Shown: piece after piece, positions 8,303 through 16,249 of the stretch
How positions within the stretch are numbered: the stretch's first letter is position 1
Layout of the letters: each line of letters opens with the position of its first letter
Origin: an uncultured Nocardioides sp.
Lineage (GTDB): Bacteria; Actinomycetota; Actinomycetes; Propionibacteriales; Nocardioidaceae
DNA: 48,752 bases
NCBI RefSeq assembly: GCF_902805925.1
Contig: NZ_CADCUP010000039.1
Location: forward strand, 1-48,752
Direction of reading: 5' to 3'
Position numbers and translations under genes: made by a program
Notes under the pieces: generated by a model
Database searches by the model: none
Told to the model about the DNA's origin: nothing
What the model saw: only the letters and a program-made list of their open reading frames with translations

Positions 8303-9378
8303 GACGGCAGCACCGCCTCGACGCGCCACCCCTGCCCGGCGGGCCCGGCGCGCAGGTGCCCGCCGACCGCCTCCGCCCGGTCCCCCATGCCCAGCAGCCC
8401 CGTGCCTCCCGGCGTACGACGGGCGGGGGCGCCGTCGCTGTCGACGGTCACCCGGGTGCTCCCACCACCGGCCCGTACGCACACCTGTGCCCGGGAGCCG
8501 GCGGCGTGGCGGGCGACGTTGGTGAGCGCCTCCTGGACGATCCGGTGGACCGCCAGGGCCGTGGTGGCCGGCAGCGTCGCGAGGTCGCCCTCGACGTCCA
8601 GGGTGACGGCGGTGCCGGCACGGCGGAACGACGCCACGAGCTCCTCGAGGTCGCCGGCGCCCGGCAGGGGGACCACGTCCCCCGACCCGGACCGCACCAT
8701 CCCGACCGTCGCCCGCACCTCCTCCAGGCTCCGGCGCGCCAGCCGCTCCGCCTCCTCCAGCGACGCCCGGGCCTCCTCGGGGTCGTCGTCGATGGCCAGC
8801 CGGGCGCTGCTGACGTGGAGCAGCGAGACGGTGAGCGCGTGCCCGATGACGTCGTGCACCTCGCCGGCGATGCGGGCGCGCTCCTCGGCCCGGGCCCGGT
8901 CGGCGAGCCCGGCCTGCGCCTCGCGCAGCTGGTCGAGGAGGATCCGCTGCTGCCTGGCGAAGCTGCAGGACAGCGCGGTGAACAGCACCCCGGCGATCCA
9001 CGCGCCCCACCCCGGCTCGTCGCTGAGCAGCAGCCACTGGACCACGAAGCCGGCGCTGAGGAGGCAGCCGACGACCAGGCCGGCGACGGTCGGCGCGGCC
9101 AGCGCGCACCAGCCCGCGAGCACGCAGAGCGCGAACCAGCCGAGGTTCGATGGCTGCGTGTGGCAGACCGCCGTCACGCCGGCCGCCGCCACCAGCGTCC
9201 CGGCGGCGAGCGGCCAGCCGGTGGTCGCGCGCGCGGCGAGCACCACGGCGACGCCGAGGGCGAGCAGCGCCCCGGCCAGGGCCACCGCCGGCGGCTGCAC
9301 GGAGAGCACCACGCCGACCACGACGAACAGCGCGACGGCGAGCGGGGCCGCCGCGCGCGCGGTCCGTTCCACGGTCAC
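8299..9378 (-). CDS. DesK-type sensor histidine kinase
   Basis: This 359-residue kinase has about five membrane helices in the first 140 residues and no sizeable extracellular domain. A HisKA_3 dimerisation/phosphoacceptor segment follows (RIAGEVHDVIGHALT, His175) and then an HATPase domain with an N box (VQEALTNVARHA) and GTGLLGMGDRAEA. The start is GTG 9378. It is coupled to the response regulator downstream. This intramembrane-sensing layout resembles kinases that monitor membrane stress or antibiotics and often sit beside ABC exporters, as here. The signal is unknown. Confidence 0.92.
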   Translation of the reverse strand: MTVERTARAAAPLAVALFVVVGVVLSVQPPAVALAGALLALGVAVVLAARATTGWPLAAGTLVAAAGVTAVCHTQPSNLGWFALCVLAGWCALAAPTVAGLVVGCLLSAGFVVQWLLLSDEPGWGAWIAGVLFTALSCSFARQQRILLDQLREAQAGLADRARAEERARIAGEVHDVIGHALTVSLLHVSSARLAIDDDPEEARASLEEAERLARRSLEEVRATVGMVRSGSGDVVPLPGAGDLEELVASFRRAGTAVTLDVEGDLATLPATTALAVHRIVQEALTNVARHAAGSRAQVCVRAGGGSTRVTVDSDGAPARRTPGGTGLLGMGDRAEAVGGHLRAGPAGQGWRVEAVLPS

Positions 9379-9429
9379 GTGGGTGACCCTACGGTCACCG
9401 GAAGGGTCACCGCGACCGTCACAGGACCG

Positions 9430-10254
9430 TCACAGGGCCGTGCGCCGGGCGGCCAGCGCGGTCGCCGCCACCGCCAGCCCGGCGACGACCGCCAGCGTGC
9501 CGGTGGCGTTCCCCAGGCCGAGCCACGGCTGCCGGACCGCCTCGTTGGCCATCGCCAGCGGCAGCCAGTCCGAGAGGCTCCGCAGCGCCGGGCTCATCAC
9601 CGCGGGCGGCGGTCCGCCGACGCCGAGCAGGAAGGAGGGGAAGAAGAGCAGCAGCCCGATCGCCTGGGCCGCCCGCGCCGAGGGCAGCAGGGTGCCGAGC
9701 AGCACGCCGAGGCTGACGAACGCCACCGACCCGGCGACCAGGCCGCCTGCGGCGCGCACCGGGTCCTCCACCGCCGGCACGCCGTACACGGGCGCGGCGA
9801 CGGCCAGCAGCAGCGCCCCGGCGACCGCGATCGCGACCAGGCCGACGACGAGCTGGGCCAGGGCGAAGGACCACCGCGGGAAGCCGGAGGCCGCGAACCG
9901 GCGGAGCACCCCGCGCTCGCGGTAGGAGGCGATGTGGACCGGCAGCATGATGAGGCCGGTCGCGCCGATGACGACGGTGAGGTACGACGCGACGTACCAG
10001 TGCGAGGGGTTCACCGGGAACGCCTCGTCGGGGGTGGTGCCGAAGGACCCGCCGATGATCAGCATGGTCACCACGGGGAAGACCAGCACGAAGGTCAGCG
10101 TCATCGGGTCGCGGCCGAGCAGCCGGAGCTCCGCCGCCACGAGGCGACGGGTGGCGGAGCGGTGCCGCCGGGTGCGTACGCCGACGGCCGGGGTCGCGTC
10201 GTGCGTCGAGGTCGAGGTCGGGGTCTGGGTGTGGGTCCGGGTGTCGGTGGACAT
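9430..10254 (-). CDS. ABC-2 type transporter permease
   Basis: This 274-residue membrane protein has six hydrophobic segments in the ABC-2 pattern and ends GLAVAATALAARRTAL. The soluble N-terminal 35 residues are Thr-rich (THTQTPTSTSTHD). ATG 10254 shares one base with the stop of the ATPase gene (TGATG), so the ATPase and permease are made together. It lies 51 bases upstream of the sensor kinase and is probably co-transcribed with it. It likely exports a drug, lipid or peptide; the substrate is not evident. Confidence 0.88.
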   Translation of the reverse strand: MSTDTRTHTQTPTSTSTHDATPAVGVRTRRHRSATRRLVAAELRLLGRDPMTLTFVLVFPVVTMLIIGGSFGTTPDEAFPVNPSHWYVASYLTVVIGATGLIMLPVHIASYRERGVLRRFAASGFPRWSFALAQLVVGLVAIAVAGALLLAVAAPVYGVPAVEDPVRAAGGLVAGSVAFVSLGVLLGTLLPSARAAQAIGLLLFFPSFLLGVGGPPPAVMSPALRSLSDWLPLAMANEAVRQPWLGLGNATGTLAVVAGLAVAATALAARRTAL

Positions 10255-11192
10255 CAGGCGGCTCCGGTCAGGTCGTGGGTCGATGCGTCGAGCAGGGCGA
10301 GCAGGGCGGTCTCGAGGTCGGGCACCTCGACGCGCAGGTCGTCGGGGACCCGGCCGCGGGTGACCAGCCAGGCGCCGGTGTGCGCGATGACCGCGCGGGC
10401 GCCGTGCACGACGACCTGGTCGCCGTGTCGGGTGACGTCGCTGACGCCGGGCAGGCGGCGCAGGGCGGCCAACGCCTCGTCGGGGCGTCCGGAGGGGAGC
10501 GCGAAGCGCACCGTCGCCCAGCTCGCGTGCCGCGCGACGAGCTCGGCCGGCGTGCCCGCGTCGAGCACCCGGCCCGCGCGCATGGCCACCACGCGCTCGC
10601 ACAGCGCCTCGGCCTCGTCGAGCTCGTGGGTGACCAGCAGGACGGTGGTGCCGGCCTCGCGCAGCTGCGACACCGCGCTCCACACCTCGCGCCGGGCCGA
10701 GGGGTCCAGACCCTGGGTCAGCTCGTCGAGGATCACCAGCCGCGGCTGGTTCAGCAGGGCCAGCACCAGGAAGAGCCGCTGCCGCTCGCCGCCGCTCATG
10801 GTGCCGAAGGCGTAGCGGCGGCGGTGCCCGAGCCCGAAGCGCTCGAGCAGCAGGTCGGCGTCCTTGGCCCGGCGGCCGGAGAAGAGCTCGACCGCCTCGC
10901 CCACCCGCAGCCGGTCGGGCAGGCCGGAGCTCTGCAGCTGGCTGCCGACCAGCGGCCGCAGGCGGGCGGCGTCGCGCACGGGGTCGAGGCCGAGGACCTC
11001 GATGGTGCCGCTCTCGGGCCGGCGCAGGCCCTGGACGCACTCGACGGCGGTGGTCTTGCCGGCACCGTTGGCGCCGATCAGGCCGACCACCTCCCCGGCG
11101 TGCACGTCGAGGTCGAGGTGGTCGACGACGATGCGGCCGCCGTAGGACTTGGTCAGGCCGCGCACGGCGACCACGGGATCGGGGATCTTCAT
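10254..11192 (-). CDS. ABC transporter ATP-binding protein (ABC-2 exporter)
   Basis: This 312-residue ATPase has Walker A GANGAGKT at residues 40-47, the signature MSGGERQRL, Walker B LVILDELTQGLDP and a switch His (LLVTHELDEAEAL). A C-terminal extension of about 90 residues (from WATVRFALPSG) resembles the regulatory tails of DrrA-like exporters. The start is ambiguous: ATG 11192 (MKIPDP) or ATG 11201 (MGGMKIP), neither with an ideally spaced ribosome-binding site. It energises the permease gene that overlaps its stop. The gene is divergent from the membrane protein at 11373, across a region with repeats. Confidence 0.9.
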   Translation of the reverse strand: MKIPDPVVAVRGLTKSYGGRIVVDHLDLDVHAGEVVGLIGANGAGKTTAVECVQGLRRPESGTIEVLGLDPVRDAARLRPLVGSQLQSSGLPDRLRVGEAVELFSGRRAKDADLLLERFGLGHRRRYAFGTMSGGERQRLFLVLALLNQPRLVILDELTQGLDPSARREVWSAVSQLREAGTTVLLVTHELDEAEALCERVVAMRAGRVLDAGTPAELVARHASWATVRFALPSGRPDEALAALRRLPGVSDVTRHGDQVVVHGARAVIAHTGAWLVTRGRVPDDLRVEVPDLETALLALLDASTHDLTGAA

Positions 11193-11231
11193 GCCTCCCA
11201 TGCTCGGCCGCCGCGCCGCCCGGCACATCGC

Positions 11232-11326
11232 CCCGGGGACAGAGGTTCCTCTCCGCCCGGGGACAGAGGAGGGAGGTCCCCGCCACCTGGGGACACCGCT
11301 CCCTCGTGGGCGGGACACGTCCCGCC
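11232..11326. promoter_or_regulatory. Divergent regulatory region with direct and inverted repeats
   Basis: The gap between the divergent ABC ATPase and membrane-protein genes holds two exact copies of CCCGGGGACAGAGG (11232-11245 and 11256-11269, 24 bases apart). A looser third copy, CCTGGGGACACC, lies at 11286-11297. A near-palindrome follows, GGCGGGAC-AC-GTCCCGCC (11309-11326). These look like operator sites, plausibly for one of the two NarL-type regulators encoded nearby. The regulator assignment is inference. Confidence 0.5.
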
Positions 11327-11372
11327 GCACTGTTCTCGTGCGGCACAGGGCCGCCCCGAACTGGAGGACATC

Positions 11373-12062
11373 ATGCTCAAGCACGACATCGTCGCTCGTC
11401 GGCCGCGGATCGCGGCCGCGCTCGTCGTCACCGCCGCGGTCGCCAACGCCGCCGAGTCGATCGGCATGCGGATGCTGCTGCCGCCGCAGCCGGAGGACCA
11501 CGCCGAGGCACTCGCGCTGGTCGCGGCCCATCGCCCGACGTACGCCGCGCTGACGGTCGTCGGGACGCTCGCGGTCCCGCTGCTGGCGGCGGCGTTCTGG
11601 GTGCTCACCGGCCTGGCCCGGGAGCACACCCCCCGCCTCGCACTGACGGCTCGCGGCCTGCTGCTCGCCGGGATGTGGGGCTTCCTCGGCATGCACGTCG
11701 TCAACCTGGCGCAGGTGCCGTTCAGCGCCGACGGGACCCGGGAGGCGGGCGCGACGGCGATCGCGGCCATCCAGTCCTCACCGGTCTTCCTGGTGCTGTT
11801 CCTGCTGCCGTTCCTCCTCGGGTGCGCGCTGGGACTGCTCCTGCTCGCCATCGCGCTGCTGCGCAGCCCGGTCGCCCGCTGGATCCCGCTGGCGCTGCTC
11901 GCGTTCCTGGTCGTGGACTTCGGCCTGCGCAACGCCGGGCCCGTGGACGCGCACTGGCTGTTCGTCGCCGCGAGCGTGGGCGCCGCGCGCGAGATCCTGC
12001 GTCAGCCCTCCACGGTGGCGCTCGCTGTGGAATCCTCCCCTCGTGTCGTCACCGTCGCCTGA
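11373..12062 (+). CDS. Uncharacterised multi-pass membrane protein
   Basis: This 229-residue protein begins MLKHDIVARRPRIAAALVV at ATG 11373, with GGAGG 5 bases upstream. About six hydrophobic segments are visible, near residues 12-30, 55-78, 90-108, 130-165, 170-185 and 190-205. No catalytic motif was recognised. Its last 20 bases overlap the start of the next sensor-kinase gene, so it forms an operon with that kinase and its regulator. It could sense or be controlled by that system. The family is not recognised. Confidence 0.7.
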   Translation: MLKHDIVARRPRIAAALVVTAAVANAAESIGMRMLLPPQPEDHAEALALVAAHRPTYAALTVVGTLAVPLLAAAFWVLTGLAREHTPRLALTARGLLLAGMWGFLGMHVVNLAQVPFSADGTREAGATAIAAIQSSPVFLVLFLLPFLLGCALGLLLLAIALLRSPVARWIPLALLAFLVVDFGLRNAGPVDAHWLFVAASVGAAREILRQPSTVALAVESSPRVVTVA

Positions 12063-14067
12063 GGACGCCGCAGCGCGAGGCGCCGTCCTCGTGCGGACCG
12101 CCGCGGTGCTGGCCGTGCTCCTGGGCACGGCCGGCGTCGCGGTCGCCGCGTTCGACGGCGAGCTCGAGCGGCTGCTGCGGACCCCCGAGCCGGTGGTCGC
12201 ACCGTCCTTCGGGATCGTGGCAGCGGCCCTGGCCCGCCACCGCCGCGCCCGCCGGATGGGCGGCCTGCTGGCGGCCGTGGCCCTCTTCGCCGGCGTCTAC
12301 ACGGCGGCCACCGCGCTGGTCCTGCACGGCGCGGGATCGTCCTCGCCGGTGCACGCGCTCGCCGGCTGGCTGACCGGGTGGACCTGGGTGCCGGCCCTGG
12401 GCCTGATCGCGGTGGTGCTGCCGGCCGTGGTCCCCGACGGCCGGCCGCTGGGCGGGTGGTGGCGACGGCTGCCGACCGCGTCGTACGCCGTGGTGGCGTG
12501 CGGCTCCGTCCTCGCGATGGTCGCGCCCCGCCGCACCACCTTCGACCCGGACCTGCCCAACCCCCTCGGCGTGCCCGCGCTGGACGCGGTCGTGGCCCCG
12601 ATGGGCCTGGGCCTCGTCGCCCTGGCGGTCCTGCTCAGCCTGGCCGGTCTCGTCTCACTGGTCGTGCGGGCCCGGCGGGCGACCGGCGTCGAGCGGCGTC
12701 AGGTCGCCTGGTTCGGGTACGGCGTCGCCGGGACCCTGGTGGCCACCGCGCTGGCACCCTCGGAGGTCCGGGCCCTCGCGGTGCTCCTGGTGCCCGGCGC
12801 GGTGCTGGTGGCCGCGACCCGCTACCGGCTCTACGACATCGACCGGCTGGTCAACCGGACCGCGGTGGCGGCGGTGCTCCTCGCCGGAGGAGCCGTGCTG
12901 TACGCCGCCGTGGCCGGGTGGGCGGCGGTCGTGCTGGGCGACGGCAGCAGCGCGACGTCGTTCGCCGCGGCCTTCGCGGTCGCCCTCGCCTTCCACCCCG
13001 CGCGCATCCGGGTGCAGCGCGTCGTGGACCGGCTGCTGCTGCCCGAGCGCCTCGACCCGCGGCAGCTGGAGCTCGAGCTCGCCGACGTGGCGCGCCGGGC
13101 GGCGGGACCGGCGCAGGCCCTGCAGGACTCGGTCGAGCTGCTGCGGCGGCGGCTGCACGCCGGCGCGGTGGCGGTGCACCCCGCCGGTGCGTCCGGCAGG
13201 CCGGCGCTCGCGCGGGCGGGCACCGCGGTGGGTGCCACGGTGGGTGCCACGGTGCAGGTGCCGCTGCTGCAGCACGACGAGGTGGTGGGGCGGCTCGACC
13301 TCGTGGCCCGGGACGCCGCGGGCGAGACGCTGGTGCACAACCCGGCCGTGCAGGCGGCGGTCGTCGGACCACTGACCGCGGCGCTGCACGCCTCGGCGCT
13401 CGCGGCGGACCTGGAGAGCAGCCGCGAGTCCATCGTGGCCGCCCGTGAGGAGGAGCGCCGCCGGCTGCGGCGCGAGCTGCACGACGGCCTCGGCCCGCAG
13501 CTCGCCGCGATCACGATGACCCTGGACACCGCGCGGCGCTCGCTCGGCACCGCGCGCCTGGAGCGCGCCGACGCGCTGCTCGAGGCAGCGGTCGAGCAGT
13601 CCCGCACCGCGGTCGAGGACGTGCGGGCGATCGTGGCCGGCCTGCGCCCGCCGGCGCTCGACGAGCTCGGGCTGGAGGGTGCGCTCCGCTCGGCCGGCCC
13701 CGGTGTCCTGGTCGACCACGACTCCTCCACCCGGATCACCATCCGCGGCCGCGGCCCGCTCGTGGGGCTGCCCGCGGCGACCGAGGTGGCGGCGTACCGC
13801 ATCGCGCAGGAGGCGATGGCGAACGCCGTGCGGCACGCGGGCGCCGACCTGGTGGAGGTCGAGCTGCTGCAGGACGCCGAGGGCCTCCGGCTCCTGGTGA
13901 GCGACGACGGCCGCGGCTTCGACCAGCAGGTCGCGGCGCCCGGGGTGGGGCTGGCCAGCATGCGGGAGCGAGCGGCCGAGCTCGGCGGCTCCTTCTCGGT
14001 CAGCTCCTCACCGGGCGGGGGCACCCGCGTCGAGGCCGTGCTGCCGGATCGCGGGGCGGACCGATGA
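12043..14067 (+). CDS. NarL-type sensor histidine kinase with multi-pass membrane N-terminus
   Basis: This 674-residue kinase has about eight membrane helices in the first 320 residues and a GAF-like linker (about 330-455). A HisKA_3 segment follows (EEERRRLRRELHDGLGPQLA, His480), then an HATPase domain with N box (IAQEAMANAVRHAGA) and G boxes (SDDGRGF, GLASMRERAAELGG). GTG 12043 lies inside the end of the membrane-protein gene and the stop overlaps the response regulator (ATGA). The long membrane domain suggests sensing within the bilayer. The stimulus is unknown. Confidence 0.9.
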   Translation: MSSPSPEDAAARGAVLVRTAAVLAVLLGTAGVAVAAFDGELERLLRTPEPVVAPSFGIVAAALARHRRARRMGGLLAAVALFAGVYTAATALVLHGAGSSSPVHALAGWLTGWTWVPALGLIAVVLPAVVPDGRPLGGWWRRLPTASYAVVACGSVLAMVAPRRTTFDPDLPNPLGVPALDAVVAPMGLGLVALAVLLSLAGLVSLVVRARRATGVERRQVAWFGYGVAGTLVATALAPSEVRALAVLLVPGAVLVAATRYRLYDIDRLVNRTAVAAVLLAGGAVLYAAVAGWAAVVLGDGSSATSFAAAFAVALAFHPARIRVQRVVDRLLLPERLDPRQLELELADVARRAAGPAQALQDSVELLRRRLHAGAVAVHPAGASGRPALARAGTAVGATVGATVQVPLLQHDEVVGRLDLVARDAAGETLVHNPAVQAAVVGPLTAALHASALAADLESSRESIVAAREEERRRLRRELHDGLGPQLAAITMTLDTARRSLGTARLERADALLEAAVEQSRTAVEDVRAIVAGLRPPALDELGLEGALRSAGPGVLVDHDSSTRITIRGRGPLVGLPAATEVAAYRIAQEAMANAVRHAGADLVEVELLQDAEGLRLLVSDDGRGFDQQVAAPGVGLASMRERAAELGGSFSVSSSPGGGTRVEAVLPDRGADR

Positions 14068-14699
14068 CGTCGGTGGTGCTGGTCGACGACCACCCGGTGT
14101 TCCGCAGGGGCCTGCGCGCACTCCTCGAGGAGCTGGACGTCGAGGTGCTCGGCGAGGCGGGCGACGGCCAGGAGGGCCTCGACCTCGCCCTGCGCGCGCG
14201 TCCCGACGTGGTGCTGATGGACATCCAGATGCCCGAGCTCGACGGCGTCGAGGCGACCCGCCGGCTGCTGGCCCAGTGGGCGGGGGCCAAGGTGCTCGTG
14301 CTGACCATGGTCGCCGACGACAGCGCCGTCTTCGCCGCCATCCAGGCCGGCGCGCTCGGCTACCTGCTGAAGGGCTCGGGCCTGGAGGAGATCGACCGGG
14401 CCGTCTCCGCGGTGGCCGCCGGCCAGGCGGTGTACGGCGCCGAGGTCGCCTCGCGCCTCCGCGCCTTCTTCACCGCCGGCGGCGGCGCGGCCCAGCCGTT
14501 CCCCGAGCTCACCGAGCGCGAGCGCGAGGTGCTCGCCCTGATGGCCGACGGCCTCAACAACACCGAGATCAGCCGCCGCCTGTTCCTGTCCGACAAGACC
14601 GTCCGCAACCGGGTGAGCACGATCTTCGCCAAGCTGGGCGTCCGGGACCGCCCGACGGCGATCGTCCGGGCCCGGGAGGCCGGGTTGGGCTCGCGCTGA
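14064..14699 (+). CDS. NarL/LuxR-family response regulator
   Basis: This 211-residue regulator has a receiver domain with acidic Asp8-Asp9, phosphoacceptor Asp53 (VVLMDIQMPE) and Lys in GYLLKG. A LuxR helix-turn-helix (LTEREREVLALMADGLNNTEISRRL) follows at about residues 147-205. The ATG overlaps the kinase stop by 4 bases. It is the output of the kinase encoded upstream. It is the second NarL-type regulator within 7 kb, on the opposite strand from the first, so cross-talk or shared operators are possible. Confidence 0.93.
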   Translation: MTSVVLVDDHPVFRRGLRALLEELDVEVLGEAGDGQEGLDLALRARPDVVLMDIQMPELDGVEATRRLLAQWAGAKVLVLTMVADDSAVFAAIQAGALGYLLKGSGLEEIDRAVSAVAAGQAVYGAEVASRLRAFFTAGGGAAQPFPELTEREREVLALMADGLNNTEISRRLFLSDKTVRNRVSTIFAKLGVRDRPTAIVRAREAGLGSR

Positions 14700-14723
14700 G
14701 GGGCGAGCAACCGGGACGGCGAA

Positions 14724-14750
14724 GGCCACCAGCCGGGAGGGCTGATGGCC
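14724..14750. terminator. Hairpin terminator after the response regulator
   Basis: GGCCACCAGCC (14724-14734) and GGCTGATGGCC (14740-14750) form an 11-bp stem with one mismatch and a 5-nt loop. It lies 25 bases after the regulator stop. The convergent tRNA-Leu gene ends 27 bases further on, so it may serve both. Confidence 0.55.
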
Positions 14751-14776
14751 ATCGTGTGGGTATCGCGTTCCACGCG

Positions 14777-14860
14777 TGCGCGAGGGGGGAGTTGAACCCC
14801 CACGTCCTTTCGGACACACGGACCTGAACCGTGCGCGTCTGCCTATTCCGCCACTCGCGC
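14777..14860 (-). tRNA. tRNA-Leu(CAG)
   Basis: The minus strand folds as a class II tRNA. The acceptor stem GCGCGAG/CTCGCGC closes the molecule, followed by a D arm with GGCAGAC. The anticodon loop TTCAGGT has anticodon CAG (plus-strand 14824-14826). A long variable arm (GTGTCCGAAAGGACGT region) and the T arm GGGGGTTCAACTCCCCC complete it. The discriminator is A. CCA is not encoded. It decodes CUG, the favoured Leu codon in high-GC genomes. Confidence 0.96.
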
Positions 14861-15038
14861 GTGAAGCAGTCGAAGGCTATCCCAGCGCGCGGAGTTGTCC
14901 CAAACCGGGCGCTGCGGCACGGGCTGGGTGGCAAGGAGTTCGACCCGGCCCGGATAGCATCGGTCGCAGCCCGCACCCTGTCGGGCCGGTCGTGGTGCAC
15001 GCGGGGCGCCACGACGTCGACCGACGTGAGGAGACGCA

Positions 15039-15776
15039 GTGGGTGGGCTGCAGCGCTTCGAGCAGCGTCTGGAACAGCTGGTCTCGGGGGCGTTCGCCCG
15101 GGCCTTCCGCAGCGCCGTGCAGCCCGTGGAGATCTCCGCGGCGCTCCAGCGCGAGGTCGACAACAACACCCAGATCCTCAGCCGCGACCGCCGCCTGGTG
15201 CCCAACGACTTCCACGTCGAGCTCTCCCCGGTCGACCTCGAGCGCCTCGCGCCGTACGACAACGCGATGGCCCAGGAGCTGACCGACCAGCTCCAGGAGC
15301 ACGCCGACAACCAGGGCTACGTCTTCCCCGGGCCCGTCGCGATCGCCTTCGAGTCCGCCGAGGACCTCACGACCGGACGCTTCCGGATCCGCAGCCGGGC
15401 CCAGGCCTCGGTGACCGGCAGCGAGGCACGCGGCGCGGCGTCCGGCGCCGGGTCCCGGCGGATGCGCGCGGTGCTGGAGATCAACGGCACCCGCCACCCC
15501 CTCTCCCCTCCCGGCCTCGTCATCGGCCGCGGCAGCGAGGCCGACGTGCGCATCAACGACCCGGGGGTGAGCCGCCGGCACGTGGAGTTCCAGGTGACGC
15601 CGTCGGGCGGCTCCGGGGTCGAGGTGCAGGTGCACGACCTCGGCTCCACCAACGGGATGCTCGTCGACGGCCACCGGATGGCCCGCGCCTCGCTGCGCGA
15701 CGGCAGCACCGTCCGCATCGGCCACACCACGATGCAGGTGCGCCTGACCCCGACCGACGGCGGCGCCGATGTCTGA
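15039..15776 (+). CDS. fhaA: FhaA: DUF3662 and FHA domain protein
   Basis: This 245-residue protein has an N-terminal DUF3662 domain (MGGLQRFEQRLEQLVSGAFARAF, to about residue 125), a short linker and a C-terminal FHA domain. The phosphothreonine-binding residues of the FHA domain are seen in IGRGSEADVRINDPGVSRRHVEF and DLGSTNGM. GTG 15039 follows a strong GAGGAG site. Mycobacterial FhaA binds phosphorylated MviN/MurJ and links kinase signalling to peptidoglycan precursor export. Mtb FhaA has a long variable linker that is much shorter here. It is first gene of the fhaA-pknB operon and overlaps fhaB by 8 bases. A TAGCAT at 14955-14960 may be a promoter -10, but no good -35 was seen. Confidence 0.95.
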   Translation: MGGLQRFEQRLEQLVSGAFARAFRSAVQPVEISAALQREVDNNTQILSRDRRLVPNDFHVELSPVDLERLAPYDNAMAQELTDQLQEHADNQGYVFPGPVAIAFESAEDLTTGRFRIRSRAQASVTGSEARGAASGAGSRRMRAVLEINGTRHPLSPPGLVIGRGSEADVRINDPGVSRRHVEFQVTPSGGSGVEVQVHDLGSTNGMLVDGHRMARASLRDGSTVRIGHTTMQVRLTPTDGGADV

Positions 15777-16242
15777 GCTGACGCTGTTCCTCATCCGGCT
15801 CGCCTATCTCGCGATCCTGTGGATCTTCGTGCTGTCGGCCATCTCGGTGATCCGCTCCGACATGTTCGGGGCCCGGGTGCCCGCGGCCGCCCGCGGGACC
15901 GGCGGTCCCACCAGGGCGCCCAAGCCGCCCAAGGCCGGGCGCCGCCGCGGCGCGCCCACGCACCTGCTCGTGGTGGAGGGCGAGAACGCCGGCGCCCGCG
16001 CGGAGCTCGCCGACGCCCCGCTGCTCATCGGCCGGGGCAACGACGCCGCGATCCGCCTCGACGACGACTACGTCTCCACCCGGCACGCCCGCGTCGCCGC
16101 CGCGGGCGACCAGTGGTTCGTCGAGGACCTCGGCTCCACCAACGGCACCTACCTCGGCTCCGTGCGCATCACCCAGCCCACGACGCTGACGCTCGGCACC
16201 CAGGTCCGTATCGGCAAGACCCTTCTCGAGCTGCGGAAGTAG
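15769..16242 (+). CDS. fhaB: FhaB (FipA-like): membrane-anchored FHA domain protein
   Basis: This 157-residue protein has one N-terminal membrane helix (about residues 4-24), a basic linker, and a C-terminal FHA domain. The FHA core is LIGRGNDAAIRLDDDYVSTRHARV and DLGSTNGTYLG. The FHA domain binds phosphothreonine on kinase substrates. In mycobacteria FhaB/FipA interacts with FtsZ and FtsQ and supports division under stress. It overlaps fhaA and ends 7 bases before pstP. Confidence 0.94.
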   Translation: MSELTLFLIRLAYLAILWIFVLSAISVIRSDMFGARVPAAARGTGGPTRAPKPPKAGRRRGAPTHLLVVEGENAGARAELADAPLLIGRGNDAAIRLDDDYVSTRHARVAAAGDQWFVEDLGSTNGTYLGSVRITQPTTLTLGTQVRIGKTLLELRK

Positions 16243-16249
16243 GCGCCCC

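Noticed and set aside
7223..9925. 900-codon plus-strand open frame over the kinase/regulator genes
   Set aside because: Ser/Ala/Arg/Thr-rich shadow; the minus strand encodes complete, motif-bearing proteins.
13225..13254. Tandem GTGGGTGCCACG duplication in the sensor kinase
   Set aside because: Just over two copies encoding VGATVGAT in a linker; trivial low-complexity drift.
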